In this document: in pieces, positions 24,501 to 36,634 of the stretch
Numbering within the stretch: position 1 is the first letter of the stretch
Layout: each line of letters starts with the position of its first letter
NCBI GenBank assembly: GCA_020137815.1
Contig: CM035352.1
Span: forward strand, 2,859,131 to 2,923,130
Length of the DNA stretch: 64,000 bases
Reading direction: 5' to 3'
Source: Hormiphora californensis
Lineage: Eukaryota; Ctenophora; Tentaculata; Cydippida; Pleurobrachiidae
Program-made: the position numbers and the translations under genes
Notes under the pieces: model-generated
What the model was told of the DNA's origin: nothing
The model's database searches: none
Seen by the model: only the letters and a program-made list of their open reading frames with translations

Positions 24501-27424
24501 AGCTAGGAAACTGAGCTAGTTTTAAGACACATGAAGTACTGCACGACACATGAAGTACTGCACGACACATGAAGTACTGCACGACATGGAGACTGTAGAA
24601 CCCTGCTGTATTGCAGGTACCACTAACCAGATCTGGTACACGTAGCAGACTGGTGCCCGTTGGGTAGTCCATAGTTACAGGCCATCTGAACAACCTCACC
24701 CAGGGGTACCTCCTTTTTAAAGTTGGTGTAACCGTTAGGGATATCGGGGAGGGGACACCGCAGCGTCATCTCACATCTGAGGGAGGGGGATCGCAAATCA
24801 TCTCTCGGTGTATCTGTTTTTTTTTCAATATCTCTCCCCCTCTCTCCCCGATGAACTAAAATACCAAATCTATTAGATCAACTATCTCTGTTGACTAAAC
24901 CTCCTTCCTTCTTTTGGTTACGAAATAACCCCTTCGCGCGCTGGCAAGGGATGGGTAACTTCGTAACCAATTCCTTCTATTCTTCCCCGAATTCTCGTTC
25001 AGCTACCTGGGTATGGTGTGTGTATGTGTGTGTGTGTATGTGTGTGTGTGTGTACCTGGGTATGGTGACGTCATAAGTGCCATTGTTGAGGCAGGTCATC
25101 TTGCTATTCCCACCCCTTGCTATCTTGTACCCTCTCTTGCAGAGAATAGTCAGTACTGAACCCTCGTAAACCGTACTACGCAGATCGTACGATATCCGCG
25201 TTCCTAGAGTGAGTATTAAGAGAATGTAAAAATATTATCACGATAGTACTGCCAAAATGTCAAAACTCAGACTTCCCTCCCATGCGACGGAAAGTTTCTT
25301 TAGGGATTCGAAACATGCTAAATTCACAATTTACCTATTCGAGCAGGCTGGTAAAGTTCAATATCCGCATTCCCTATCTCCGGTCTCTCACACACCCTCT
25401 TACACTCCCCAATGGTGTCATTGTAGAACCCGCCCTTCTTGCAGTGTGCCTCGGGCTGCCCTATGATCACGTGATTATCAGGACAGGAGAGAGTTATCAT
25501 GGTGTCCTCGTAGACCCTTCCTCCCGGGGTGACTTCACCTGAAGGAAGGTGTGTGTTGTTCATTTACTGCTGAAAGAGGGTATTTTGATGTTCAATACTG
25601 GATCTGGGACACATCATGGACAATAATTTATACCGATCCTGCACTACCTTTTGCTGCGATGATTTCAGGGCAGGTTAACATGGCGCACACCCCCAAGATG
25701 TGAGCATAGGTGCCATTAGGTCTACACTCCGAGGTTTGGTTGCCCACTACCGTCCACCCGTCCGGGCAGGCGATGTGGATCTCTGCACCAACACGGATCC
25801 GACCTAAAGGATATCATTTAGGAACTTGAGATGGTCTCCTTGGTGTATACGACTTTCAGAAAGTGTGTGGTGTAAACCTAGCACACACATACCTGATGGT
25901 CGAATGATGCCCTCTGCCCCAAAATCTCCACTGTACTCCTCACAATGTGTCATGTTCTGTCCCAGGTTGGTTGCATTGAACTCTGCCACGTTGGAGCTCC
26001 CTCCCGGTCTGTACCGGGGCCCCTCCGCAACTTGTCGCTGGCGGTCCGTGTCGGGGATACATGTTCCCAGGGGGTAGTCAAACACACCTACATCCAAACA
26101 CCTGACCAGGGACATTATTGCTCATTACAATTAGACACGAACCAATTACTAATTGTATCCATTTCTGTCTCTGTTTCTGTCCCACTGCACTATCTCGCTG
26201 TCTCCCTCTTTCTCTGTCCATTTCTCTCCCTCCCTCTCCTATAATACTCGGTACTAACCTGACATGACTGTTTCCCACAAGATGGTGACTCTCGTTACAA
26301 TAAATCTGTACAAACGTCCCCTCTGGAACGGAGGGTAACAGGGGCACGGTGTATCCAAACAACGGCTGTCTCAATCCACATCTCACAAAGGTGGTCTTTA
26401 TACACGGTCCCACACTGTATACATCATACGTTCCATCATCCTGACACCAGGCACTAGCAGGACCCTTCAAGTTCCACCCTATTTCACAGTTCACAAAGAC
26501 CTTCTGGCCTGCCCGGGGTCTCCCCTCAGGTAACACCGCTCCGTCCACCACGGTTAGTTGAGGGCAATAGACAGGCTCGCACGTGCCAACTTCCCTATCA
26601 TAGGTGCCATCGGGGAGACAGGTAGCGGAACCCCATCCCGTAACTTGGTATCCCTTTTCACATGATGACAACGTTATGACGTCACCCGGGAACACCGGCC
26701 AGTTAGTTGATGACGTCACGTTACCTGGTAACCCTGCACGTGACGTCACGTTACCTGGCAACCCTGCACGTGACGTCACGTTACCCCGGGCAACGGATAC
26801 TTCTGGACATCCCTTGACACACTTCCCCGGCTCTTCATCACACGTCCAGTTAGCCTTGGTGAGGATGAATCCATTATAACACTCGGCTGTAAAGTGGGTA
26901 CCGTGGGAGGGTCTAGCGAACCCAAAGTTGATCCTGGGAGCCCTGCAAGCCCCACACCGCCCCTCCTGGTCCACGATGGTTCCATTTGTGAAACAAGTCC
27001 TGGTACTGCCACATGCTCCCACATAGGTCACGTGATCCGAGAACACACGTGTAGTGTGGGTGTCTGTGGGCACGTGACAGTCACGTGACACACATATTGG
27101 AGGGGTGAAGTTTGGGGTGCATAGAGCTGGGGATGTGGCCATGAATCCCGGGTCACAATACGCATGGACGGTAGTGTTGTGAGGCACTAAACCAGATGGA
27201 TGGAGAATTCCACGGTCCGTGTCGGGGGAGACAGAACACAGGGGCACACAGGAACCTGGGGAGAGAGGGAGGTATTACAAAAAGGATGTACATGGCAAAG
27301 CACCCACTACACATAATGAGGGAATTGGAAGAGTCAGTGGCGCAAGTCCAGCCCCCCAGCCCCCAATAAACCAATTTGTTGTATTACCTACAAAGGTGCC
27401 TAGGAAGAGAAGAAAACGCAACAT
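18470..27424 (-). CDS. Secreted CCP (sushi) - VWD - C8 protein
   Basis: About 1257 aa in 24 exons: 27424-27388, 27255-26259, 26101-25893, 25803-25648, 25538-25335, 25203-25056, 24776-24628, 24474-24350, 24282-24201, 24101-23922, 23563-23393, 23164-23069, 22909-22814, 21805-21680, 21407-21280, 21109-20981, 20824-20779, 20318-20263, 19790-19684, 19474-19303, 19190-19074, 18880-18714, 18546-18470. (The 997-bp second exon holds five CCPs.) Signal MLRFLLFLGTFVGS. About 14 CCPs follow, then a VWD domain (CSMSGAGYVRTFDGASF, later FCGLCGHPNGD) and C8 (CEMTSAPGFTPCHQ, LCAVLSELANTC, NWQCGTPC). It stops after DVKDIYEV... The C8 exon needs one base removed near 18755 to stay in frame. The 46-bp exon is the weakest call. 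No membrane segment, so probably matrix or plasma. The VWD/C8 family forms disulfide-linked multimers; partners here are unknown. Confidence 0.8.
21111..21182. repeat. (GA)n microsatellite serving as polypyrimidine tract
   Basis: On the minus strand it reads (CT)n ending CTCTGCAG at the acceptor of a VWD exon (21109), so the microsatellite is the splice-site pyrimidine tract. Confidence 0.85.
21429..21640. repeat. (GA)n microsatellite filling an intron
   Basis: The 272-bp intron 21408-21679 of the CCP-VWD gene is almost wholly GA repeat with GATA and GGA interruptions. Confidence 0.9.
21991..22783. mobile_element. Large foldback element, about 290-bp arms
   Basis: Arms start TAGTAGAGTCGATAACTAC and end with the complement. 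Nearly all of 21991-22275 pairs with 22497-22783, at high identity. The loop of about 220 bp is unrelated. TA/TAT is possibly duplicated at the edges. It sits in the intron between exons 22909-22814 and 21805-21680 of the CCP-VWD gene. Confidence 0.85.
23234..23343. repeat. MITE-like hairpin, CTGTCTGGCGGCGCC family
   Basis: Begins CTGTTTGGCGGCGCC and ends GGCGGCGCCAGACAG. The core has GATTCTCAAATC twice. Intronic. Confidence 0.55.
26700..26790 (-). repeat. 30-bp in-frame tandem repeat in a CCP module
   Basis: Three CGTGACGTCACGTTACC units at a 30-bp spacing encode GNVTSRAGLP repeats inside the fourth CCP. Each adds an N-glycosylation sequon (NVT). Confidence 0.85.
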
Positions 27425-27497
27425 TTTAACAAGTTTTTACAGCTGCCACTACTGCATTATATGACTTGGAGAAAGAGGTAGAGAGAGGTAGAGAGAG

Positions 27498-27593
<96 letters not shown>

Positions 27594-28294
27594 GCTAAGA
27601 ATAGACTCAATTACAGAGTGCACCATGGTCATTTAGAGCAGCAGTGCGGAGAAGGTCGACAGTTAATCTGGATTTCAGCACGGAAGGAAATGGAAAGGTT
27701 TAGAGTTGTCTGCTAAATAATTCCAATCAATGTTATTCAGGATTGCATAAAATTAGGGAAAATCGTGTACTGTTTGTTTCTGTATGCAAATTGCTCTACC
27801 GAACCCTCACAGAGTGCGCTCGTTATTTCATCAAATAAAATCGGGCCTTTATAGTCGAGAGCCCAACATGGAATTGCTCTCTTTCATCTCTTTTTAGTTT
27901 TCAATATGTATTAACCTACTAAACCTATCTCTGCATCTTCCCTTCGTTCTAGCTCCCTCTGTCACCTGTCTTGTATTCAATATTCTCTCCTTTACTAGCC
28001 CGTGTATTATACTAATACTATTATTATTATCATACTAATAGTATTATTATTACTAGCCCGTTTACCTTATTGTAATATGACGGGCAGAAAAGATTGTTCG
28101 TGACTGCGTGACAATACTAATAGGACGGGCAGAGAAGATTGTTCGTGACTGCGTGATAATACTAATAGGTTAGGACTCTCTCGGGTATTATATAAAGCTC
28201 TCTATCCATTATTCTGTTACATTGAATTATATCGCTCCGTCCTTTACTTTACTTTGAGACTTCCTACACCCCTGAATCCAGCCACAAGTTTAGA
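27425..28294. other. Divergent intergenic region with (GA)n and a tandem repeat
   Basis: It separates the minus-strand CCP-VWD gene from the plus-strand F5/8C-like gene, so it probably carries both promoters. (GA)n at 27479-27590 lies 60-170 bp upstream of the CCP-VWD start. A 47-bp unit (GACGGGCAGA.AAGATTGTTCGTGACTGCGTG...) is present twice at about 28079-28168. 27620-28010 shows nothing recognisable. Confidence 0.55.
28189..28197 (+). promoter_or_regulatory. TATA box of the F5/8C-like gene
   Basis: TATATAAAG lies about 100 bp upstream of the ATG at 28295, a normal distance for a short 5' leader. Confidence 0.6.
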
Positions 28295-29237
28295 ATGATG
28301 TTGCTGATTTTTCTGTTCCTCCTCCTGTGTGAACCTGCCGGTGGAACGATACAGAGCCGTATACGGGAAGTGGCAGCGAAATCAGTATACAGGGCCAGCA
28401 AAACACAGGAACACAGGGCTGAACACACTGTCGATGGGGATCTTAGTACAGCTTGGATTTCCGATACTGACAATAAACCTGAATGGCTAAAACTGACACT
28501 AGCTGTCAAAGGATCGAAAGTTGAGAAAGTTGTCATTGTTAGCAGGTGATTTGATATTCAGCTAGATATCTTTTTTTAGATTTTGGGGGCGGGGATAACA
28601 CTCCGGTAAACAATCTCTGATGCTGAGAGTTCTCAGTTGTTACTGAGCTCTTGTATATTGTATAAAACACATTACCCCTCTCCCCTCCTCTCAGCGTTAT
28701 TGATAACCGAACGTCGAGACGATTTCTTGGAACACAAATCTCTCTCATTGGATCAACCACCAACACAACATGTGGGACTATCAACTCAGTCAACAAAGAT
28801 TACTACTCACAAACTGCCCAGACCTACACCATCCTCTGCCCCACTACCAAGGAACCAACTCTTGCTGTGTTTCTGTACGATGATGTGATGGAGTTGACGT
28901 ACGATAAGGAAAGAGATTGGATGGTCATGAACGCAGCAGAAGTTATGGTCTACATCAAAACAAGTGAGCAATATCCGGGAAGAAAACGCTTACTTTACTG
29001 AAACCCCCCCCCCCCACTGAAACGCCCAAATCTAACGACATTGACTTTGATTAACTGACTGCCACGCATCTCATTCAACCTCACATTCCTGGGTGGACCC
29101 CATAAGAAGTTAACTTAGATATGAATAACAGTGTCTTCAATATTCCATTATCCCATCCTTTCCCCTATTTGGGCAATTGGGCGTGTTAATAGCCGATACC
29201 AAAACTAATCTTCCTCGTTTTAGCTCCCTCCATATAA
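28295..29237 (+). CDS. Small secreted F5/8C (galactose-binding-like) domain protein
   Basis: Exons 28295-28545, 28695-28963 and 29224-29237 (TAA) give 177 aa with matching phases. A signal peptide (MMLLIFLFLLLCEPAGG) leads into one domain: AAKSVYRASKTQ, AEHTVDGDLSTAW, PEWLKLTL, VEKVVIVS, a CGTI...TILCP cysteine pair, and a closing strand MNAAEVMVYI. Order and spacing match the F5/8 type C / fucolectin-like jelly-roll fold, which binds carbohydrate or phospholipid (family knowledge). The sugar specificity cannot be read. The last exon adds only TPSI. If the second intron is retained, the frame stops at about 29001 instead, a real alternative. It is transcribed away from the CCP-VWD gene and towards the ShKT-sushi gene. 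Confidence 0.75.
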
Positions 29238-32200
29238 CACAAAATGACTGCTAGCACCACCTACCCTATTATTACCTATTGGAGGCTCCAAGGTCCCATT
29301 TTCCATACATCGTGCCAGTATGGGACCCACTGATAGAAACCCAGAGGGACAGATCAGTAGGTGGATGGATCCAACGGGGATTAGATCCAGCATCACACTG
29401 GGAGACATTGGTAGTCTACAATACCCAGGAACACCTGAAATAACGTTCAAGGTTCAGTATAGCAGACGCCCCTGAAAACTAAGAAAAGTAGTTAGAACTA
29501 GAGCATACACGGTACAAGTTTGCCATCTGTTTTCATCTCGTAATATTTCCCTAACATTGGATTAGCACCGCCAAATAGATTGAAACCAAATAAATATCCA
29601 CTTACGTTCTTTACATCCTCCCCTTGGCAGTATCATCCCTTCGTTTGAGCATGTTTTAGTGGCTCTCCCCTCCACCACTTCGCTAGTATTAGAACACTGA
29701 ACCGTTACAACATCCCCAGAAAACAAGTCCTGTGCCGGACTAAACGTGGCGTCCATTTTACACCTATCAATGATATCAACATGTTATCTCCGATGAATAT
29801 AAAGTAGTATTAAAAGATCTTACTATCTGAAACTATCAACAGAAATTTCAAAGTTTTTTCTCACCCTGCTGCCGGGTTGCTCAGTTGACAGGATGGGGCT
29901 ATTAATGACATGTTGAAATTGCTGTGACAGGTTATCTGTCGATGACCAATCAGGTTGTAAAATGGATCACAGATGACGTCAATACTTTGTCCAACTTTAA
30001 TTAGTCCCATGCTGAAGTATTTCGTTGCTTTCCCTGAACAAACAAGAAGTTGATTAATATGACAGAGGGCCTTGTCAGCGCAATTGAGTTTTCCCGCGGT
30101 TTGCAGAAGTGACGCGCACACACGCGCGGATTATATCGTATTTCCGCGGTTCGGAGTTCGCGTGTGCTCAACAAACGTTATCATTTCCCCCACCCTCAGG
30201 GTTGGATACCTTCGCACGCCGGCAAGGGACAGCCGCGAGCTACCTGATACCCCTCTTTGGCGTCGATTTTTAAGTTTACCTCGACTAGAGAATTCGTCTG
30301 TTAGCTTCACTTTCCCATGAACAATGTGCGGAACCTAAGGGGGCAAGAAATATAACTGGGAAGTATAAGTTTTGAGGTAGCAAAAAACTCAAATCGTTTT
30401 ACTTTTAGATCCAACGCCTAATTTTGAGCATATTGTGCGGCGTGAGATCAATTGGACTGTTACTTATTATAGAGAGATTATAAGGTTGAGCAAAGGACTA
30501 ACCTCACAATACTTTGTCTGTTCAGCACACGTCCCAGGACGAGAGAAGGAGCCAGAGGGTAGACACGTTATTGTCATTGGACCCAGTCCCACCAGGCCCG
30601 GGTAACATTCGACTGCCATCTCTGAGCCAACCTGAAAGTGGTTGAAATATATAGTTTGTCTGATAAAGTATCAAAAGTCCTGTAGTTAGATCCCTGCAGG
30701 TTCAATTCCTAGTATTTCTCAATTTTCATCCCTATTAAATTCTTGTTCAAATATGCTATATCCAAACAAACACCCCCCCATCTCATTGCACCTACCTTGG
30801 AAGCACCTGTGAAGAGACGTCTCAGCTCTGATCCCTCAGGGAAGGATGGAGGTTTACAGTAGTGTCTCTCACATTGTACATCTGGGTAGGTCATCTTCCC
30901 GTTCTTACAATATGCCCTGATAATGGTGGGAATGGGGATATGTACTGGGGATTTGTAATGGGGATTGTTTATGGGAATAGGACTCGAATTGTATCAGATA
31001 ACATACCGAAACAAAGAACTAAACATTACAACATTTTGAATAACATGCTCTAGTTAGATGACTGACGACAGAATAACATGCTCAGTATCTAGAGCTCATG
31101 TAGAGGGGAATAATATTTGATCACACTTACCTCACATGTTCACTGGTAGGTTCACTGCCCTCTTGGCACTGTAACACCACGCTATCACCACTTTCTATCA
31201 TTGTAACACCTCCTCCCCGGGATCCATCTTTCACCCACTCTCCTCGATCAGTGTCAAGTGTACAGCTAGCAAATCTACTGACACAACTACCCAGTTCTCG
31301 CTCGTACTCACCACCTTCGCGACAGTAGGTAAACGTGTTGCCCTAGATCGGGGAGGGGGTGATGAACTAGACATGACTCTAGAATCTAGAGATTAACAAT
31401 TCGAGATCAGACTCTCTATTGGGCACCTCGTGCCCCTCTGTGCTGCGCAGGCAAGACTCAGCCATGCAGTTTTGGGATCAAATCAAAAGAGGTAATAATC
31501 AAATAATAAGCACATACGGAGAAGAGGTGATCGGTGTTGCACCGTAGTGTTACAGGCCTCCCTGGGCTAGTTCGTTGGGGGATTATCACACCATTAGGTA
31601 CAGAGGGGGCCACACAATCCACACTCTTACAACTGGGACAGAGAGAAAGACGTGTTAGGTCAATTGGTAGGAATGTGTCGGGATATTACGTAACCGGCTG
31701 ACCCAAATTGTGTATTGTAGGAATTCATCAGATGAGAGAGAAAAAGATAGGGAACGCAGTTTTAAAAGCAAGAGTGAAATGATAAAAATAGTTGAATCGA
31801 AAGAACACCTACCTCCCTAGCCGCTGATTAACATTGTTACAGTTAACATGCTCCAGTCCGTTCACCTTGAACCCCGGATCACACTGCAGCCGGAGTGTGT
31901 TACCACTCCTCTCAATCGTCCCATTCCTGGGTAGGATGGTAGGCAGTGGGCAATCTGCCAGGGCACACACCGGTACCTCCGGGGATAAAGTTCCATTGGA
32001 ACACAGAGAGCCACCTTTATCTCCTACCTGCAAGGAGTTTTAACATTGTTTGACATGTTTTTAGCATTGTTTGACATTGCAAAGTTGAAACATTGGTGTG
32101 CTTCAACCATCACCTATTTCTCTGCGAAAACAAAACTGAAAAGTATGAACAATTTTATCTCAAAAACCGTATTTTGGGAAATAATTCATTGATATATCTG

Positions 32201-35200
32201 ATCCCCTACCAGTTCATATCCGGGATCACATATCAGCTGAACGTGTTGTCCATCTACTGCACTGGTGGGTTGGTAGTAACCAAACCTCCTGATAGGTAGT
32301 GGGCACTCCAACAAACACTCCCCAAATGGTGGATCTGAGGGGGAATATCAGGTAACGGACACTCCAACAAACACTTCCCAAAGGGTGGATCTGCGGGGGA
32401 ATACAGGGGAGAGAGGTACTGCGGGGGAAATAACATACATACAGGGCGCACCGGTAAGGGGTGATGGTTTTATATAACGGGGGAAGATATGTTTATACCA
32501 AGGAATTATTTATAAGTTGCAAAAGGAAAGATCAGTAATGATGTTTCGACAATTCACCCACCAGCGATAAGGTCTTTGGAGCAGCCACTGACACCTTGCC
32601 CCACTAGTCTGTAGCCCCGATCACACTGGACCTTCATTGAATCTCCCACCAGAATGTCCCCGAAGATACCAAACAGATGGACTATGGAACCGTTAGGAAT
32701 GGACAAGTCGGAACAGGAACCCAACTCACAGGAACCTAAGGAGAAACTCTAACTGAATGGCATCCCATCAATGGGATCCCATCAGCAGTAAAACTCTAAC
32801 TGATAATGGACCACAGTGATGGTTCTTTCTCTGTATTCTCTCTGTAGGCAGTACATTGAGCATGCCCGGGCGCACACACAGAGAGAATACAGAGAAAGAA
32901 CCATCACTGTGGTTCATTATCAGTTAGAGTTTTACTGTTGATGGGATCCCATTAATGGGATGCCATTCAGTTAGAGTTTCCCCTAATCGAGGATGTGATA
33001 ATTAGAACATTTGGTTAACATGGCTGGACATGGCTACATGAAATTCCTTTTATATGCATTTTCCCCGCCAAAAGAATGAACCGATTATTGGACCCTGTTA
33101 TAATACCCACCTATCTCTTTATCAAACAGTCCAGTGTGCATGCAGGTAGCAATGTGATGTCCTGCTACCACATAGCCGTGGGAGCATGTTAGAGTTATAC
33201 TGTCACCCTCTTTTACCGTGTATCGGTCCAGCTGTCCGCTTCGCACTGGTAATGCGGTGCACTCTGGAAAGGGGGGTTAGGGGCGGTTGAAGGGGGGTTG
33301 TACGATGTTGTGACAAATAAACTTATGTGGCAAAATAATCTGGTTCAATGTGGTAGGTTACCTTTCTTGCATTTTCCTAGTTCCTTTGCAAGTTCTCCGT
33401 TACGACAGAGAGAGTACAGGGCACCGTGACGCTTGAAACCATGGTCACATTTCACTTTGTAGTACAGGCCTGATTTGATTGGCTCTCCCGGGATCAGCTG
33501 TCCATCAACAACCCGTTGTGGGATACAGTATCGTCCTGAAATAACGTGTTGCAAATTTAAGGTGATTGTGATAAGTGACCAAATATGGCTTGTTTTCGTT
33601 ATCAGTGTTTGTTTTCGCAGTGATCAATATAGGACAAAAAACATCCTCGGTTGAATACTGAATTCTATGCTTGCTACATGTTTACAGGGGTTTATTATAG
33701 TGCATTGCTTGTGGTGCAACTGCCCTACACTGCTGCAGGGAGCTGGAGCATTGTAGCAAATTAGAATACCTCTAGCTCTCGTTAATTAAGGTAGTACAGC
33801 TGTAGCACTAAAAATAGTGCTGCAGCTGAGCCTATATAACAACATGTACTTTACTGCACTACCAATTAAATTCTGGTGAATACTGTAAAATCTCGTTATG
33901 ACGCCGAAAACCAAGTGTATGATGTGCTGTGAACCTAAAAAGTTAAGGAACCTCATTTTTCTGTCAAGACTTGCGTATAAAATTGTTATAAAATAATCTC
34001 ACCTTTTTTGAGGCATCTACCAAGCGGTGGTTGAAGGGTTCCATCTCCCTGACATTGGACAGTAGTATTCCAGTGACTATAAATAAACCCATCATCACAC
34101 GACACCTCGAACATCTCTCCTTCAACTAACTGGGGTATTATACCGGAGCCATGGACAAGGGATGAGCTGTTACAAAATGCCAGAGTTCTTGTTGTCGTAG
34201 CAACCGGTGGAGCTGCTGTGGTGGTATTAGCAGGTTTTGTAGTGGCTTCTGTCGTTATGATAACCCTCGATGAGTTAGTTGTTGGCTTGTCTGTTTCTAG
34301 GAATGATGCATCTGTTGTTACCCCAGTTGACTCTGTAGTTTCCTCAGTGAACGAGTTAATTTGGTCCGGGGAAGTGCCCTCTGTCTCGTCAGGAATGACA
34401 TCAATTCCATCTTCCCCCGTTTTATTTTCCTCCTCTCCTTCCTCTCTTACATCTTCAACCTCATTAGTGGACTCGGTCGTGATGAACTTGGTCATGAACC
34501 CCAATGTCACTATACTGTTCTCAAATTCTGCCTCCGCCGTCCTCATTTTGGCATCTGTTAAATCTGTCAAAGCTTTAGTTACCTCCCCGATTGTGATGAC
34601 CGTGTTGTCAATTGTATCTGCATTGGTTGCCATGGCATCACAAGTCCCTACCTCCCCGATATACCGGGTCCCATCCTCACTGCATGTCACATAGAGTGTG
34701 GTTTCGGAGTATGTGAACCCTGGACCACATACAATAAACACCCTCGTCCCGGGCCTGTGTCCAGTTGACGGGACGACGGTGCCATTAGCAACCGTTAATC
34801 CAGGACATGATAATTGGGTGCCTGGTTTACATTGTCCTAAAGGTGCTTCCAACTCTCCTCCTACTCCGCAAATGTGGATAGGGGAGGTATGGGAGTAAGC
34901 GTAACCATGGTTACACTGGATAGTTACAACCGCACCCACTGATAAAGAAGCGTCCAATGGTTGCGGGGTAACAGAACCGTTGTCTACCTCTGGTACATGG
35001 CATTTGATAGGTTCACAGCTACCGAACTGCCCTGAATAGGTTCCATCCGGGAGACACAGGTTAAAGTTTGTGTCCTGTGAGTATTTGTACCCACTCTCAC
35101 ACTGAACACTGACAATCCCCCCGGACGAAACGGCGTCCTCTTTCCATGGGATGGAGTTGGGAACTTCAGGAATCGGACAGCTGATCCGCTTCTCACATTT

Positions 35201-36634
35201 TCCAAGTGGTGGTGAGTATTCCAATGTTTTGAGACAAAGATGGACGGGGTTGGAGAGTGAGTATGATAGACCTGCTTCACATTGCATCTTGATTCGCTTG
35301 AAGACAGGGACCGCAGGGAGTGGGAGGGAGTTAGGTACGAGGGATGATGGGGGAGGACACGCAGGAACACACCGACCCATGGTAGGGACTATCTCACCAC
35401 CACTACCACACCGGTGAAAGGGCCGGGGAGAGGTGTAGAGGTGGAACTTGTTGCACCGGATCCGGATCACGGTACCAATTGGTAACCATGCCCTGTCCTG
35501 TCAGTCTCCCCGTTTCCGTAGCTCGGGAACTTGAACATCCTGCTTGGCAAGTTCCCTAGTGCTGGTTCAAACCTTACCACCAGGTCTACAGAGGTGATCA
35601 GGTGAGGGGATCGAGTATATGTAACCATGGCTACAACTTAACAACCACTCTTCCTGTTTCCCCGGAAATAACTCCGTTTTCAAGTTTCACCCCAGCACAT
35701 CTGACATCCTGGACACATCCTCCCAATGGCTGCACCGAACTTACCAGTAGGCATACACAAAAGATACGGAGTGGCCTCCGAATAACTGTACCCTGGATTG
35801 CACTTTACCTCAGCCCACGAGTTGGGCTTGAACCATGCCCACAGGATGCATCCTACCAAAAGCAACTACCATATCCGGACAGGGCTTCTCGTCTAGTTGA
35901 CAGTGCTCAAGGGGCCTATCGAGCATTAGGGTATCAGGCCGGCAATAATGCTGGGAGGGTCCGGTGTACTTGTACCCGTGCTCACACAGTACACTAATCC
36001 AACCCCCTGCTGGGACGGTTTCCATGACAACATCGGGTCTACTGTTAGCTATGTGGGGTATCACACAATGGTTTATGTCACATATTCCCGGATCGGGATC
36101 ATATCTTCCCTCCTTACCGCACATCAAATATGCGGTGTTTCCCGTGTACTTGTAACCATGGTCACATGTTACCATGGCATAGGACCCCGTTGCTATGGTA
36201 CCCGAGGGATTCACACCCCCGTGGGGCATAAAGAGGGGCGAGCAGGTGACCTGGCAGGTTCCACAGGAGTAGGGGCACCTGTCACGTACATATTGGGTCA
36301 CGCAGCCCCGTGATGTCCACTGGGGGCAGTCCGAGTAGTGGTCACGACAATCTGAAACACAGGGGAGGCTGTTGTTGAGAGAGTTGGGGAGAGGGGCGTA
36401 CTAATGGTATGCCAAAGGACTATTGATATCGAGTTGATAAAATCAGATGTAGGTAAATAGAGAGCTTCTTCGTTATTTTAGTTGCCTATATTTTCCTCCT
36501 CTCGAGAGTAGGAAAATGAGCAACTAAAATAACAAAAAATTAATTTAAAACCAAAGTGTATTTATACCTGAAGTGTAAGAGAGGTGTACAAAAGATGTGA
36601 AAAAGAGGAAAACAAGGGGCAAAACATACTCCAT
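29220..36634 (-). CDS. Secreted ShKT - multi-sushi protein with Ser/Thr-rich linker
   Basis: Fifteen exons, about 1474 aa: 36634-36568, 36351-34003, 33535-33362, 33263-33111, 32735-32562, 32334-32210, 32027-31813, 31632-31518, 31342-31131, 30916-30796, 30631-30503, 30334-30280, 30033-29865, 29763-29606, 29434-29220. Signal peptide MEYVLPLVFLFFTSFVHLS. Then a ShKT domain (DCRDHYSDC, GCVTQY, CPYSCGTC), about nine CCPs, a linker of about 150 residues rich in Thr/Ser/Glu (around 34130-34640) and about 12 more CCPs. The 2.35-kb second exon is readable only if six single extra bases between about 35480 and 35850 are skipped; the length then fits the next phase exactly. The last CCP lacks its final cysteine and ends GGASSHFVLYGGS, so a further exon might exist. 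No membrane segment. Sushi strings act in complement control and adhesion; the role here is unknown. Confidence 0.8.
32289..32396 (-). repeat. 56-bp tandem duplication of an exon start
   Basis: The acceptor plus first approximately 50 bases of the exon 32334-32210 (ATCCACC.TTTGGG.AGTGTTTG) are repeated just upstream at 32390-32335, each copy with its own CAG. A 56-bp shift breaks the frame, so only the inner acceptor gives the full protein. Confidence 0.75.
32740..32983. mobile_element. Harbinger-like MITE, copy 2, abutting a splice acceptor
   Basis: Same ends and arms as copy 1 (GGAGAAACTCTAACTGAATG ... GTTAGAGTTTCCCC), flanked by TAA at 32737-32739 and 32984-32986. It is about 45 bp shorter because the duplicated inner arm is missing. 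On the minus strand the element end supplies GAGTTTCTCC immediately before the TTAG acceptor of the exon starting at 32735. Confidence 0.88.
36473..36534. repeat. Hairpin GTTATTTTAGTTGC
   Basis: GTTATTTTAGTTGC ... GCAACTAAAATAAC with inner TTCCT/AGGAA pairing, in the first intron of the ShKT-sushi gene. Confidence 0.7.
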
